Origin: Tanticharoenia sakaeratensis NBRC 103193
Lineage (GTDB): Bacteria > Pseudomonadota > Alphaproteobacteria > Acetobacterales > Acetobacteraceae
DNA: 64,000 nt
Reading direction: 5' to 3'
Assembly: GCF_000963885.1 (NCBI RefSeq)
Contig: NZ_BALE01000048.1
Location: 157,616 to 221,615 of the forward strand
Shown: positions 1-10,922 of the stretch, one piece after another
How positions within the stretch are numbered: position 1 is the stretch's first letter
How the letters are laid out: each line of letters begins with the position of its first letter
Position numbers and translations under genes: made by a program
The notes under the pieces: generated by a model
Databases searched by the model: none
What the model saw: only the letters and a program-made list of their open reading frames with translations
Told to the model about the DNA's origin: nothing

Positions 1-1166
1 ATCCCGGCCACGCGGCCAAGGGCGACCGATGACTGTTCGATGCTTGCAGCCTGCTGTTCCGTGCGGCGCGACATGTCGGCGGACGCGGTCGAAATTTCGC
101 TGGCGCCGGATCCGATTGCCATGACCGCATGCTGAACCGCCGAGAACGTCTGTCGCAGCTTGGCGAACGATTCGTTGAAATCGATCTGCATGACCTGCAG
201 ACGTTCCGGGAACGCGGCTTCGATACGATAGGCCAGATTGCCGTTGGCTGCGGCTGCGAGGCCCCGGCGGATCGCCTCGATCGCAACGCGTTCCTCGGCC
301 GCGTCCCGCGCAGCATGCTCCTCGGCGCGCGCTCGATCATGTTCGGCCTGGACCCGCGCCTCTTCCTGTGTCGCCTCGAGCGCACGGCCGCGCTGCATGC
401 TGGTCTGAATCGTACGCAAGGCCTTGGCCATGGCGCCGGCCTCATCGCCGCGCTCCGCGAACGGCACATGGATATCAAGCTCGCCATTGGCGACCGAAAG
501 CATCCGGTCGCGCACGACGAGCAACGGGTTGACGATGCTGCGACTGCTCATGACAAGGGCCGCGACCAGGACAACGCCGATCAGTGCAACGACGACGAGA
601 AAGCACCACAGAATGGCCGCGGTCACACCATGAGCGATGGCGCCTGCCTGGGCCTGCACTTCGGCTACACGCGTGCCTCCGAGTGCGCCGAGATCAATGG
701 CGAGCCGCAGGCCACTCTCGTCCACACGCTGCTTGAACACAGTGACCTGCGCCACGTCATTGCGCTGCGCTGCGATCACCAGCTGATCCATCGCGGACTG
801 AACGACGTCGAAACGCGCTGTCAGCTCCGAAAGCCGACCGGTCAGACGAGGGTCGACTCTCGACGCCTCGGCGAAGAGGGCCCGCAGTCCGGCGGCATCC
901 CGCCGGTAACGACTCACTGTCTCGCTGAGAGAAGGTGTATTCGTCTCGTCGGCGATACGGTGCGTCGCATACAGGAGCGCGTTCATCTTGTCGGCCGCAC
1001 GCGCGAGCAGGATCGTGCCCTGATCGTCCACGTTGATGAATGACATGTAGCGCGCGCCGGTCGCCGTTTCGCTGTAGGCCAGGAACGCATTACCCGCGAG
1101 CGCCACGAAGGACAGCGCGATGACCACGAGCGCGATCTTCGTCTTGAAGCGCAAATGTTGAAGCAT
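1..1166 (-). CDS. Methyl-accepting chemotaxis protein (3' end cut by window edge)
   Basis: Transmembrane chemoreceptor that would signal to CheA/CheW. The minus frame is open from an ATG at 1166 to the window edge (388 residues seen). It starts with a short cytoplasmic end and a hydrophobic helix (about residues 8-28), then a helical periplasmic sensor, a second membrane helix (about 155-185), a HAMP region, and a long coiled-coil segment rich in Arg, Ala and Glu. The last visible residues carry the MCP methylation-helix pattern (SADMSRRTEQQAASIEQ). The hairpin tip and C-terminus lie outside the window. The ligand cannot be told from the sequence. The start is chosen because the membrane helix follows it directly. 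Confidence 0.85.
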   Translation of the reverse strand, partial: MLQHLRFKTKIALVVIALSFVALAGNAFLAYSETATGARYMSFINVDDQGTILLARAADKMNALLYATHRIADETNTPSLSETVSRYRRDAAGLRALFAEASRVDPRLTGRLSELTARFDVVQSAMDQLVIAAQRNDVAQVTVFKQRVDESGLRLAIDLGALGGTRVAEVQAQAGAIAHGVTAAILWCFLVVVALIGVVLVAALVMSSRSIVNPLLVVRDRMLSVANGELDIHVPFAERGDEAGAMAKALRTIQTSMQRGRALEATQEEARVQAEHDRARAEEHAARDAAEERVAIEAIRRGLAAAANGNLAYRIEAAFPERLQVMQIDFNESFAKLRQTFSAVQHAVMAIGSGASEISTASADMSRRTEQQAASIEQSSVALGRVAG

Positions 1167-1367
1167 TGCTGAAGATACCTTAAGGCCGAATGTGGGCCGA
1201 TGGTCTCATGCAATGGTAAAGACGCTCCTAACGCGCCTTCGAAAACAACAGGCCGCGTTGATGTGTGATGTCACCAATCGTTACATCGCATCACCGTGGT
1301 ATTCAGAATTCGTTAACGCTGCACGACTAACCTGAGTGCTTCCGTATCAAGCAGGACAGGTGATCAG

Positions 1368-1685
1368 ATGTCTGTTTCTCTCTCCGGTCTTTCGACCGGA
1401 ACGGCGGCGTTGTCCTCATTGAGTGCGGCTTCGGCAACGTCCCAAGCCGGTTCGGCAGCGGGTTCACAATCGTCCACGTCGTCGTCTTCGTCAGGCACCA
1501 GCAGCAGTCAGGATACGACCACCATGACGACCAATGCGGATGGATCGATCACCACGACAGTGACCGACGCGCAAGGCGATGTCGTCTCGCAGGTCACCAC
1601 GGCCGGACAAGGCTCCACGAGCAGCGGCGGGACGTCCAGCGGGTCCAGAAGCGGCTCGATCACGTCGCTGTCCATGACAGCCTGA
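1368..1685 (+). CDS. Ser/Thr/Gly-rich small protein of unknown function
   Basis: A 105-residue open frame, about half Ser, Thr and Gly, with a central segment (about residues 47-78) of alternating Thr/Val/Asp pattern that could form beta strands. No signal peptide or membrane helix is visible. An ATG is preceded by a weak purine stretch (acagg) at suitable distance. It stands alone between a chemoreceptor and an OmpA-type porin. No family recognised; low complexity makes homology uncertain, so it is kept as a hypothetical gene. Confidence 0.5.
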   Translation: MSVSLSGLSTGTAALSSLSAASATSQAGSAAGSQSSTSSSSSGTSSSQDTTTMTTNADGSITTTVTDAQGDVVSQVTTAGQGSTSSGGTSSGSRSGSITSLSMTA

Positions 1686-1965
1686 GCCTATCCGGCTCCT
1701 GCGTCTCCAGCGGAAGGCCCGTCCCATCATCCGGCACAGGTGTTGCATGTGGTCCACACTTGCAGTGTGATCGTGCCGCACGCCGACGGACGCAGGCCAC
1801 CCCGGCGTGACCAGCGCGTTGCGCTCGCGGCCTGTTTCGGTGATGAAGACAGGCTCGCTGCCGTGCCGACCTGGCATCCGGCAGCCATATTCTTTCGCCG
1901 GTATCGGCCCGTCTGTCGCGCGGCAGGCAGGTACGCGTCGTGGCAGACGCATGGAGATTGTGACG

Positions 1966-3108
1966 ATGACGCTAAGTTCCCGGTTGGCCGGCATTCTGGC
2001 GTTCGGCGCCGGGACAGCGATGCTGCTGTGCGCGTCGACCGCACTCGCACAGCCCGTGAGGGGCCTTTATATCTCGGGCGAAGGCGGCGCGAGCTTCAAC
2101 CAGGAACAGGAAGTTCGCCTTTCGCCGATCTTTCCGAGCGGGCAGGACGAATACAAGACCGGCGTCACCGGGATCGGCGCGATGGGCTGGGGCTTCGGCA
2201 ACGGTTTCCGCGTTGAAATCGAAGGCAACTATCGCAACAACCAGCTCGGCGAATTCAGCAACTCGCACTTCCCCAGCAGCGCGGGCGGACGCCAGCAGAG
2301 CTACGGCACCATGGTCAACGGCCTGTTTGACATGGATATCGGCAAGAGCTGGCTGTACCCCTATTTCGGCGGCGGCATCGGCTATGCCTGGCAGCACAGC
2401 ACAGCCAACATCGTCGCGCCCAACGGGGTGTTCAGCCAGCAGTCCGGCGGCACCTATGGCGCCATGTCGTGGCAGGGCATCTTCGGGCTTGCCTTCCCCG
2501 TTCCCTGGGTCGTCGGGCTTTCCGCGACGGCGGAATACCGGTTCTGGTCGATGCTCGGACCGCAGAGCCACCGTGCGACCTCCTACGGGACGATCGGCGG
2601 CTATGACGTCAGCCGCCCGGCCCAGTTCGCCGTGGGCAACCGCGACGACCGCACCGACTACAATCATTCGCTGATGCTCGGCCTGCGCTATGAGTTCAAT
2701 CCGGCACCTCCACCGCCCCCGCCGGCGCCAGTCGTGGAAACAGCCCCGGCCCCGGCGCCCGCCCGCACCTATCTCGTATTCTTCGACTGGGACAGGGCGG
2801 CACTGACCGAGCGCGCCCGCGCGATCGTTGCGGAAGCAGCACGCGCCTCGTCCCATGTGCGCGTGACGCGCATCGAGGTGAACGGCTACACCGACAACAG
2901 TGCCGCTCATCCCGGACCGCGCGGGGCTGCCTATAACATGGACCTGTCCAACCGGCGCGCAGCGGCCGTGAAGGCCGAGCTGGTCCGCGATGGCGTCCCC
3001 GGAGGCGTGATCGATACGCGTGGCTTCGGCGAGACGCATCCTCTGGTGCCGACAGCAGCCGACACGCGCGAGCCCCAGAATCGCCGCGTCGAGATCATCC
3101 TTCGCTGA
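1966..3108 (+). CDS. OmpA-family outer membrane protein
   Basis: Outer membrane beta-barrel joined to a peptidoglycan-binding OmpA domain, tethering the outer membrane to the wall. 380 residues: Sec signal peptide with likely cleavage after ALA at about residue 28; a barrel domain rich in Gly/aromatic alternation (about 30-245); a Pro-rich linker (APPPPPPAP); and a C-terminal OmpA_C domain containing the NGYTDN and LSNRRAAAVK motifs. The ATG at 1966 is preferred over an in-frame upstream ATG at 1807 because GGAG lies 9 nt before it and the signal peptide then starts at residue 1. Confidence 0.9.
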   Translation: MTLSSRLAGILAFGAGTAMLLCASTALAQPVRGLYISGEGGASFNQEQEVRLSPIFPSGQDEYKTGVTGIGAMGWGFGNGFRVEIEGNYRNNQLGEFSNSHFPSSAGGRQQSYGTMVNGLFDMDIGKSWLYPYFGGGIGYAWQHSTANIVAPNGVFSQQSGGTYGAMSWQGIFGLAFPVPWVVGLSATAEYRFWSMLGPQSHRATSYGTIGGYDVSRPAQFAVGNRDDRTDYNHSLMLGLRYEFNPAPPPPPPAPVVETAPAPAPARTYLVFFDWDRAALTERARAIVAEAARASSHVRVTRIEVNGYTDNSAAHPGPRGAAYNMDLSNRRAAAVKAELVRDGVPGGVIDTRGFGETHPLVPTAADTREPQNRRVEIILR

Positions 3109-3514
3109 CCAGACGCGTCCAGACCGACTGGCCGCCAAGAGCGGCCGGTCGTCGGTCCGTTATATCGCTGCCATCGACCATATGACCCCAGGGCCATATC
3201 TGTCGGCTGAGTGATGCGGCTTTCCTGCTGGAGTTACGCCGCTGGCGCGCGCTCCACGAGTGCTGCGTAAAATGCGCAACATGACGCATCGCCGGGCTGA
3301 CACAATTTTCCTGATTTTCTCGAAAATCCGGCGTTGCGGCAGTATCGACGTCTCGTTTCGGGCGATGATCGATCAGGGGGCAGTCGCCGCCATCCGTTGC
3401 CTGTGAACGGTCAACGCTGACGACGGGCTCCAATGCTGCCTTTTTATAACCCGGGCATCGGCAAGGCCAGGCCGTTGTCTGGCACGTGCCGTTCAAGGTC
3501 CAGACATCAGACCC
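3109..3514. other. Gene-free gap between convergent ompA-like and EamA genes
   Basis: About 400 bases between two convergent genes. It holds a GC-rich hairpin near its left end (listed separately). No credible coding frame, RNA gene or repeat was recognised in the remainder. Confidence 0.5.
3122..3157 (+). terminator. GC-rich hairpin after the OmpA-type gene
   Basis: Arms GACCGAC-TGGCCGC and GCGGCCG-gtc-GTCGGTC pair around a CAAGA loop with a small bulge, 14 nt after the stop codon. There is no T-tract, so intrinsic termination strength is uncertain. Confidence 0.45.
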
Positions 3515-4407
3515 TCAGGACGGCGCGCTTACCTTCTTCGTGCTCAGCACATTGCCGACCGACGCAATCACGATGCACGCAACGCCGGTCCAGCGCAGGG
3601 CGGACAGGGACTCGCCGAGGAAGACCAGCCCCGACATCGCGCCGAGCATCGGCTCCATGGACAACATGATGCCCAGATCGCGCGGGGTCAGGCGGCGCAT
3701 GGCCAGCATGTCGAGCACGTAAGGCACGGCCGAAGACATGATCGCGACACTCAGCGCCATCGCGCCATAATACGGATGCGTGATCGCCGGCATCAGAGCC
3801 GGGATAAGGCAGGGCAACAGCAGAATCCCGGCCGTCGCCATGCCATAGGCCGTGGCATAGCCAGCATCGAGTCGTGGTGCGATGCGTGTTCCGGTCAGGA
3901 TATACACGATCCAGCCGCAGCCGCTGAGAAGCGCCACGCAGACGCCCAGCGGATCTAGATGGCCCACTGCTCCATGCTCGGGACGCAGAAGCAGGACGAT
4001 TCCGGCGATCACCAGGAGTGCCCAGGCCAGATCGAGCAGGCGGCGCGATCCGACCAGCGCCAGCGTCAGCGGCCCCAGAAACTCGAGTGCCACGACGATC
4101 CCGAGCGGCAGGCGGGTCAGTGCGATGTAGAACGCGGTGTTCATCACCGCGATCGAGGCGCCATAGGGCAACAGCACGCGCCAGACGCCGCCGCGCAGCC
4201 GCGCGGCACTCGGTCGCCAGATCATGAGCAGGATCAGGGCAGCGAGACCCACGCGCAAGCCGACCATTCCGCTGGGCCCGAACAGGCCGAACAGGCCCTT
4301 TGCCAGTGCTGCTCCGATCTGGAACGAGGAGATGCCCCCGACCAGACATGCGACCGCACCCAGCCTCTCGCGCCCCGCATCGGGTGCGCGCGCCTGACCC
4401 GCCATCA

Positions 4408-4408
<1 letters not shown>
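3515..4408 (-). CDS. EamA/DMT-family transporter (RhtA-like exporter)
   Basis: Inner-membrane exporter of the drug/metabolite transporter superfamily. 297 residues with about ten hydrophobic helices in two EamA repeats, the usual length. Segments such as FGPSGMVGLRVG and VALEFLGPLTLAL resemble the threonine/homoserine exporter RhtA branch; the real substrate is not known. Its ATG overlaps the parE stop by one base (TGATG), so it is probably translated by coupling from parE and lies in the same operon. The stop is convergent to the ompA-like gene. Confidence 0.85.
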
Positions 4409-6456
<2,048 letters not shown>

Positions 6457-6518
6457 ACGACGTTCTCGCCGACCGGATCACGCCGCGTCAAGCGCCGTCC
6501 GTCGGACGTGAGACGCGA

Positions 6519-7058
6519 TCAGGCCCGTGTGCGATGATGGGCGATCACGCGACGACGCACGACACCCTGGCGGCTTTCCGCAACCGGCGCGGCGCAGGTC
6601 TCGAACGAGGCGGGCTGAACGATGTCCTTGGCTTCGGCGTAGTGCGAGAGGTCCGCGCCGTCCTCCAGCGCATTCACCTCGTCGAACATGGCGACGCGCT
6701 GCATGCAGAAGATCGTGCCGGCGCGCAGGCCGCCTTCAGACTGCACGTTGGCAAGCTGGGTGATGTAGTCATCGTGCTCGCGCTGGGCGTTGCGGCCATA
6801 GGCGGAGCGGAAATAACCGTTCAGCTCGGCATCCTCGCTCAGAAGCTTCGGGCGGAACTTCTCGACGAACGCATTGTAACGGTCCTGGGCGCTGCAGGAG
6901 AGCGCGGTGACCATCAATTCGCTCTTGAGGCCCTGTACGTCGAATGCCTCATGGGCCGAGTTACTGCCGCATCCGGCAGCAAAAGCGGCCGGGGCGGCCG
7001 AAAGACCAAGGCAGGACGCGGCAAGCACGGCCAGACCGCGACGAAGCGGGAACGGCAT
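6519..7058 (-). CDS. Secreted protein of unknown function
   Basis: 179 residues. A Sec signal peptide (LRRGLAVLAASCLGLSAAPAAFA) ends at about residue 27. The mature protein is helical, with four or five Cys (GCGSN, LSCSAQ, FCMQR, FETCAAP) that could form disulphides in the periplasm. The ATG at 7058 is preferred over the frame's first ATG (7088) because GGAG precedes it at proper spacing and the signal peptide then starts directly. It ends 62 nt before parE on the same strand, and may share a transcript with it. The family is not recognised. Confidence 0.65.
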   Translation of the reverse strand: MPFPLRRGLAVLAASCLGLSAAPAAFAAGCGSNSAHEAFDVQGLKSELMVTALSCSAQDRYNAFVEKFRPKLLSEDAELNGYFRSAYGRNAQREHDDYITQLANVQSEGGLRAGTIFCMQRVAMFDEVNALEDGADLSHYAEAKDIVQPASFETCAAPVAESRQGVVRRRVIAHHRTRA

Positions 7059-7380
7059 CGGGGGACTCCGGTTAGGCGAGAGCCGCACGGCGCGGCGAAG
7101 GTGAAACGAAACGGGCGATCACACCTCCGACATCAACCGATATGCCAAGGACGTGCGACAAGGCGCTATTCTGCAACAGAAATCATGGCCGGAAAATGTC
7201 CGAGGTGACTTTTGACGGAGAAATTTCCGTCTATGGGCCGCCTTTCCGAAACAACGCCCCTGTCAGGCGCCGCACAACCCTATCGCGCGCACGTCTCTTG
7301 TTCTAAGAGGCTCGACGGCGCGCCAAGCCGGCATCAGACGATGGTCCGCGGCGCGCATGAGACCAGAAGCGGAGTTGACG
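7059..7380. other. Divergent intergenic region
   Basis: About 320 bases between divergent genes for two exported proteins. It should hold both promoters; no clear -35/-10 pair, operator or RNA structure could be singled out. Confidence 0.4.
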
Positions 7381-7962
7381 GTGCGACTGCAAGCCCCTGC
7401 CTTGATCCTCTCCCGCGGCACCACGCGCGCATTGACGGGCGTCTTCGCTGCAAGCCTGCTCGCCGGGTGTATGCAGAAGCCGATCATCCGGCATGTGGCC
7501 CCGCCCAACCCGTTCGGCAACACCAAGGTTTCCGCCGTGTGCCATACGAGCCCGGTCACAACCGGTGCGCAGGGCATCATGCAGGTCGCCATGACCGTGC
7601 GCAGCGACAACGGCACCTGCGCCCTGGCCGTCCAGCAGCCGGGCGGCGGCAATTACACGACGTTCGGCGTCGATCCCGCGCCCGATCATGGCAAGGCGTT
7701 CCTTTACAATTACGACGGCCACACCTACGTCACCTATACGCCCAGGATGGCCTATGCCGGACCGGACGCCTTCACGGCGATCCTGATCGAGGGTGAAGGC
7801 AAGCCGCGCCTGCGCCTGCATGTTGCAGCGACGGTCGATGCGACGGGTGTCGTCCTGCCGCCCCCTTCGGCAGTCGCCGCACCGGCGCCTGCAGCGAAGA
7901 GCTCGGCCAAGAGCACGACGAAGTCGCGCACGCGGCGCCGTCACACGACCGCAGCGCATTGA
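7381..7962 (+). CDS. Lipoprotein with basic C-terminal tail, unknown function
   Basis: 193 residues from a GTG start with GGAG six bases before it; an in-frame ATG at 7357 lacks a good ribosome site. A lipobox (LLAGC) follows a short hydrophobic run. The middle (about residues 45-150) looks like a small beta-rich domain (NGTCALAVQQPGGG, VTYTPRMAYAGPDAF). The last 40 residues are Ala/Pro/Ser rich and end in a Lys/Arg/His cluster (TRRRHTTAAH), possibly contacting peptidoglycan or outer-membrane phosphates. It converges on the Rrf2 gene with a perfect hairpin between them. No family recognised. Confidence 0.65.
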   Translation: MRLQAPALILSRGTTRALTGVFAASLLAGCMQKPIIRHVAPPNPFGNTKVSAVCHTSPVTTGAQGIMQVAMTVRSDNGTCALAVQQPGGGNYTTFGVDPAPDHGKAFLYNYDGHTYVTYTPRMAYAGPDAFTAILIEGEGKPRLRLHVAATVDATGVVLPPPSAVAAPAPAAKSSAKSTTKSRTRRRHTTAAH

Positions 7963-7968
7963 ACCGCG

Positions 7969-8002
7969 CCGCAGCGTCCCGCCTTGTAGCGGGACGCTGC
8001 GG
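7969..8002. terminator. Perfect 14-bp hairpin between convergent genes
   Basis: Arms CCGCAGCGTCCCGC and GCGGGACGCTGCGG are fully complementary around a 6-nt loop. It fills the 40-nt gap between the stop codons of the lipoprotein and Rrf2 genes, so it likely ends both transcripts. There is no T-tract. Confidence 0.75.
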
Positions 8003-8452
8003 TCAGATCGAGAACGAGATCGGCTCGGACAGCGGGCGCCGGAGGCCGCGGGCCTCGGCATCGCGCACGAGGTCGTCGAGCGAGATGGCCTCGAGCTGCG
8101 TGCGCAATTCGCCGTCCAGCCTGTTCCAGGTCGGCTCGACCACTTTCGCGAACAGGCCGCCCGAGGGCCCTTCATCTCCCGACACATCGTCGGCCGTCGC
8201 AATCGTCACGATGTCGGCGAGCGTGATGTCACGCCGCGGACGACCGAGCCGATAGCCGCCGCGTGGTCCACGCACGCTCTCCAGCAGTGACGAGCGTGAC
8301 AGGGCCTGAAGGAGCGGTTCGATGCCGCGCCGGGCGAGGCCCGCGCGTTCGGCGATATCGGCGGCACTGACCGTGCCGACGCGACCGGCATGAAATGCGA
8401 TGTCGAGCATGATCACGACCGCGACCATCGCGCGGTCCCGGCGGATCAGCAT
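8003..8452 (-). CDS. Rrf2-family transcriptional regulator without cysteines
   Basis: 149 residues with the Rrf2 winged-helix pattern: ADIAERAGL in the HTH and VRGPRGGYRLGR in the wing. IscR, NsrR and RirA bind Fe-S through three Cys after the wing; this protein has none, so it cannot hold a cluster that way. CymR, also cysteine-poor, senses O-acetylserine with CysK. The gene is divergent from cysK, which supports a role in cysteine supply (inference). The ATG at 8452 has AAGGAA upstream and gives the usual Rrf2 N-terminus; a -10-like TATACT (minus strand, 8485-8480) lies just before longer alternative starts. Confidence 0.8.
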   Translation of the reverse strand: MLIRRDRAMVAVVIMLDIAFHAGRVGTVSAADIAERAGLARRGIEPLLQALSRSSLLESVRGPRGGYRLGRPRRDITLADIVTIATADDVSGDEGPSGGLFAKVVEPTWNRLDGELRTQLEAISLDDLVRDAEARGLRRPLSEPISFSI

Positions 8453-8479
8453 GGGGCGAATTTCCTTCGTCATGACCAC

Positions 8480-8485
8480 AGTATA
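8480..8485 (-). promoter_or_regulatory. Candidate -10 box of the Rrf2 gene
   Basis: Reads TATACT on the minus strand, about 28 nt before the chosen ATG. A weak -35 (GGATCA or GATCAA) lies at 16-17 nt spacing. It would place transcription start close to the longer alternative ATG, supporting the shorter protein. Confidence 0.4.
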
Positions 8486-8563
8486 TCAGCGCGGGACGAC
8501 TTGATCCACGCACAGGTTTCGTGTTTTTCCCGCTAAGCGCAGTTTTCACCCAGGCCGAGGCAG

Positions 8564-9607
8564 ATGAGCAGATCCCCCAAGCGCCCCAGAGGCGCGACAA
8601 AGACCATGCCTGACGCCGGTACGGCGACCCTTGCCGTGCCGCATGCGATCGATCTCGCGGCGCCGCGCGGCCGGGTCTATCGGTCGATCGTCGAGACGGT
8701 CGGCGGCACGCCGCTGGTTGCCCTGCCCCGACTGACCATGCTGGACGACATCAGGGCGACCGTCCTGCTGAAGCTCGAATTCTTCAATCCGCTCGGCTCG
8801 GTGAAGGACCGGATCGGCGTCGCGATGCTGGCGCGAGCCGAGGACGAGGGCCGGATCACGCGGGGCCGGACGGTTCTCGTGGAGCCGACCTCCGGCAATA
8901 CCGGCATCGCGCTGGCTTTCGCAGCGGCGGCACTGGGCTATCGCCTCGTCGTGACGATGCCCGAGAATGCCTCGATCGAGCGTCGCAAGATGCTGCGCCT
9001 GATGGATGTGCAGATCGAACTGACGCCTGCGAAGCTCGGCATGGCCGGCGCGATCCGGCGGGCGCAGGATCTGCTCGACAGCCTGCCCGACGCCTGGATG
9101 CCGGCGCAGTTCGACAATCCGTCCAACCCTCTGATCCATGCCGAGACGACGGCCGAGGAAATCTGGACCGATACGGCCGGGGCTGTCGATCTTGTGGTCG
9201 CAGGGCTCGGCACGGGCGGCACCGCCAGCGGCATTGCGCACCGCCTATGTCCGCGCAAGGAAGGTTTCGCGGTCTGGGGCGTCGAGCCGCTGGAAAGCGC
9301 GATCCTGAACGGCGATGAGCCGGGACCGCACGGAATTCAGGGAATCGGGCCGGGATTCTGTCCTGCGACGCTGGACCGATCGGCGCTGGCCGGCGTGCTG
9401 GCCGTATCCGAGCGGGAGGCGATTGCGGCATCCCGCCGCTGCGCGCGCGTTGAAGGAATTCCGATCGGGATTTCCTCCGGTGCGGCGCTGCATGCGGCAC
9501 TGACGCTGGCGGCCCAGCCGGAGCATGAAGGCAAGACGATCGTGGCGATCGTGCCGTCCTTCGCCGAACGTTATCTGTCCACCAGTCTGTTCAACGGGCT
9601 CGCCTGA
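8564..9607 (+). CDS. cysK: Cysteine synthase (O-acetylserine sulfhydrylase)
   Basis: Makes L-cysteine from O-acetylserine and sulfide with PLP. 347 residues. The PLP lysine is K81 in GSVKDR; the substrate loop TSGNTG is at 109-114; the phosphate loop is GLGTGGT; the late SSGAA motif is present. It has about 30 extra N-terminal residues compared with many CysK proteins; an ATG at codon 15 (8606) is another possible start. It is transcribed away from the Rrf2 regulator across about 110 bases, so both promoters share that gap. A CysM or cystathionine-beta-synthase-like assignment is less likely. Confidence 0.88.
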   Translation: MSRSPKRPRGATKTMPDAGTATLAVPHAIDLAAPRGRVYRSIVETVGGTPLVALPRLTMLDDIRATVLLKLEFFNPLGSVKDRIGVAMLARAEDEGRITRGRTVLVEPTSGNTGIALAFAAAALGYRLVVTMPENASIERRKMLRLMDVQIELTPAKLGMAGAIRRAQDLLDSLPDAWMPAQFDNPSNPLIHAETTAEEIWTDTAGAVDLVVAGLGTGGTASGIAHRLCPRKEGFAVWGVEPLESAILNGDEPGPHGIQGIGPGFCPATLDRSALAGVLAVSEREAIAASRRCARVEGIPIGISSGAALHAALTLAAQPEHEGKTIVAIVPSFAERYLSTSLFNGLA

Positions 9608-9891
9608 GCGCAGCCGGACAGGACAATACGAGACGCTTTCCGGCAGGATGATCCGGTGGATTGTTCGGTAGCCAAGGCGCGTGAAGTCCACACAGCACCT
9701 TGCCGACATTTTTCAGGGATCGGGCGGAGCCTCCAACAAAATCGACGCGCTCGCCAATCTCGTTCGCGATTTTCGGGGCGTTCCGAACGATCACCGGACA
9801 GGTACGGCCGCCTCAGTCAGTCTGTGCCGGCCGGTCTGGCCGGTCGGCGTGGTCCACGACGTTCATAAGCGTTTCCTTTTCCGGATGTTTG

Positions 9892-10833
9892 TCAGTTCGG
9901 CAGGTAAACGATGCGCTGCCCCTGATCGCCCCAGGTAGCCGCGACTTCGGCGAGCGGGACGGCATGGTAATCCAGCGTGAGTTTCGCTTTAGCAGCGGCC
10001 TGGAAAACGCCGTCTATGGCGGTGATGAGGCTTTGCAGGCCGACGCTGCCCAGGCCGCTCCCCATGATCTTGATGGCAGACGAGCGCAACACTGCAGCAG
10101 GCAATGCGATCTCGCCCCCTGCTGCCGCGCCGATCTGGACGAAGCGTACCGGAATGCCCGCAGGGGAGGCTTTCGCGCCCGCGATAAGGATCGAGCGTGC
10201 GCTGGCGCCCCACAGATAATCGAGCACGACGTCAATTCCGCTGCCGAAGTGCTCACGCAGAGCCGCCTCGAACGCCTCCTCGTCTTCGCCAAGCGGCACC
10301 ACCAGGTCCGCACCGATGGTGCGAAGTACCGTCGCGTTGCGGCCCGTCGCGATCACTCGGGCCGCGCCCAGATGCCGCGCGATCCGGACCGCCAACTTTC
10401 CCGCCGCACCTGTCGCGCCGTTGATGAGAACTGTCTCACCTTTGACCAGTCTGGCCCGTTCGGTGAGCGCCGCCCAGGACGACATACCCGGATTGGCGAT
10501 GACCGCAGCCGCCACGTCATCAAGACTGTCGGGTAACGGCAACCAATGCCCGTTGGAAACCACCGTGCGATCAGCCATGGCGCCAAACGGCGAGCGGGGC
10601 AAAAGAAAGTAGACCCGCGTTCCGTCATCCAGCCGACCGACGCCATCGACGCCGGCAACAAATGGAAAGTTGTTCTTCGCGCTGTAGTGAGTTCCGGAGG
10701 CGCGGCCACGGGCGAGCTGGCTCAGCGCGGACGCTGTCACCTGTACCGCGACCTCGCCCGCATGCGCGACCGGTTCCGCAAAATCGCCATAGACCGGCAT
10801 GGAGCCGGGTTGCTGAACAATGGCTGCCTTCAT
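9892..10833 (-). CDS. Zinc-independent MDR oxidoreductase (quinone reductase-like)
   Basis: 313 residues of the medium-chain dehydrogenase/reductase fold, probably an NADPH-dependent quinone or enone reductase. GroES-like N-terminal part (residues 1-110), then a Rossmann domain with INGATGAAGKLAVRIARHLGA. The catalytic-zinc Cys/His ligands of alcohol dehydrogenases are missing. It is divergent from a MarR regulator, a common arrangement for detoxifying reductases induced by electrophiles or aromatic acids. AAGG lies upstream of the ATG. Substrate unknown. Confidence 0.82.
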   Translation of the reverse strand: MKAAIVQQPGSMPVYGDFAEPVAHAGEVAVQVTASALSQLARGRASGTHYSAKNNFPFVAGVDGVGRLDDGTRVYFLLPRSPFGAMADRTVVSNGHWLPLPDSLDDVAAAVIANPGMSSWAALTERARLVKGETVLINGATGAAGKLAVRIARHLGAARVIATGRNATVLRTIGADLVVPLGEDEEAFEAALREHFGSGIDVVLDYLWGASARSILIAGAKASPAGIPVRFVQIGAAAGGEIALPAAVLRSSAIKIMGSGLGSVGLQSLITAIDGVFQAAAKAKLTLDYHAVPLAEVAATWGDQGQRIVYLPN

Positions 10834-10862
10834 ATTCCCGACCTTCCGATTTCACGGTTTCC

Positions 10863-10875
10863 GTGTATAATGCAC
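10863..10875. promoter_or_regulatory. Candidate MarR operator 1 overlapping a -10 box
   Basis: GTGTATAATGCAC is a near palindrome of form GTGYAT-A-ATRCAC and contains a perfect TATAAT (10866-10871). A second copy lies 47 bp away at the marR start. Binding here would block the promoter for marR, and probably the divergent one. Confidence 0.6.
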
Positions 10876-10909
10876 ACGATAAGCTTCGTTTAGCCGGAGG
10901 TCAATATCC

Positions 10910-10922
10910 GTGCATAATACAC
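10910..10922. promoter_or_regulatory. Candidate MarR operator 2 overlapping the marR start codon
   Basis: GTGCATAATACAC matches operator 1 at 11 of 13 positions and is itself a near palindrome. It begins at the GTG start codon of the MarR gene. Confidence 0.6.

Noticed and set aside
1972..3138. 388-residue minus-strand frame
   Set aside because: Shadow of the OmpA-type gene.
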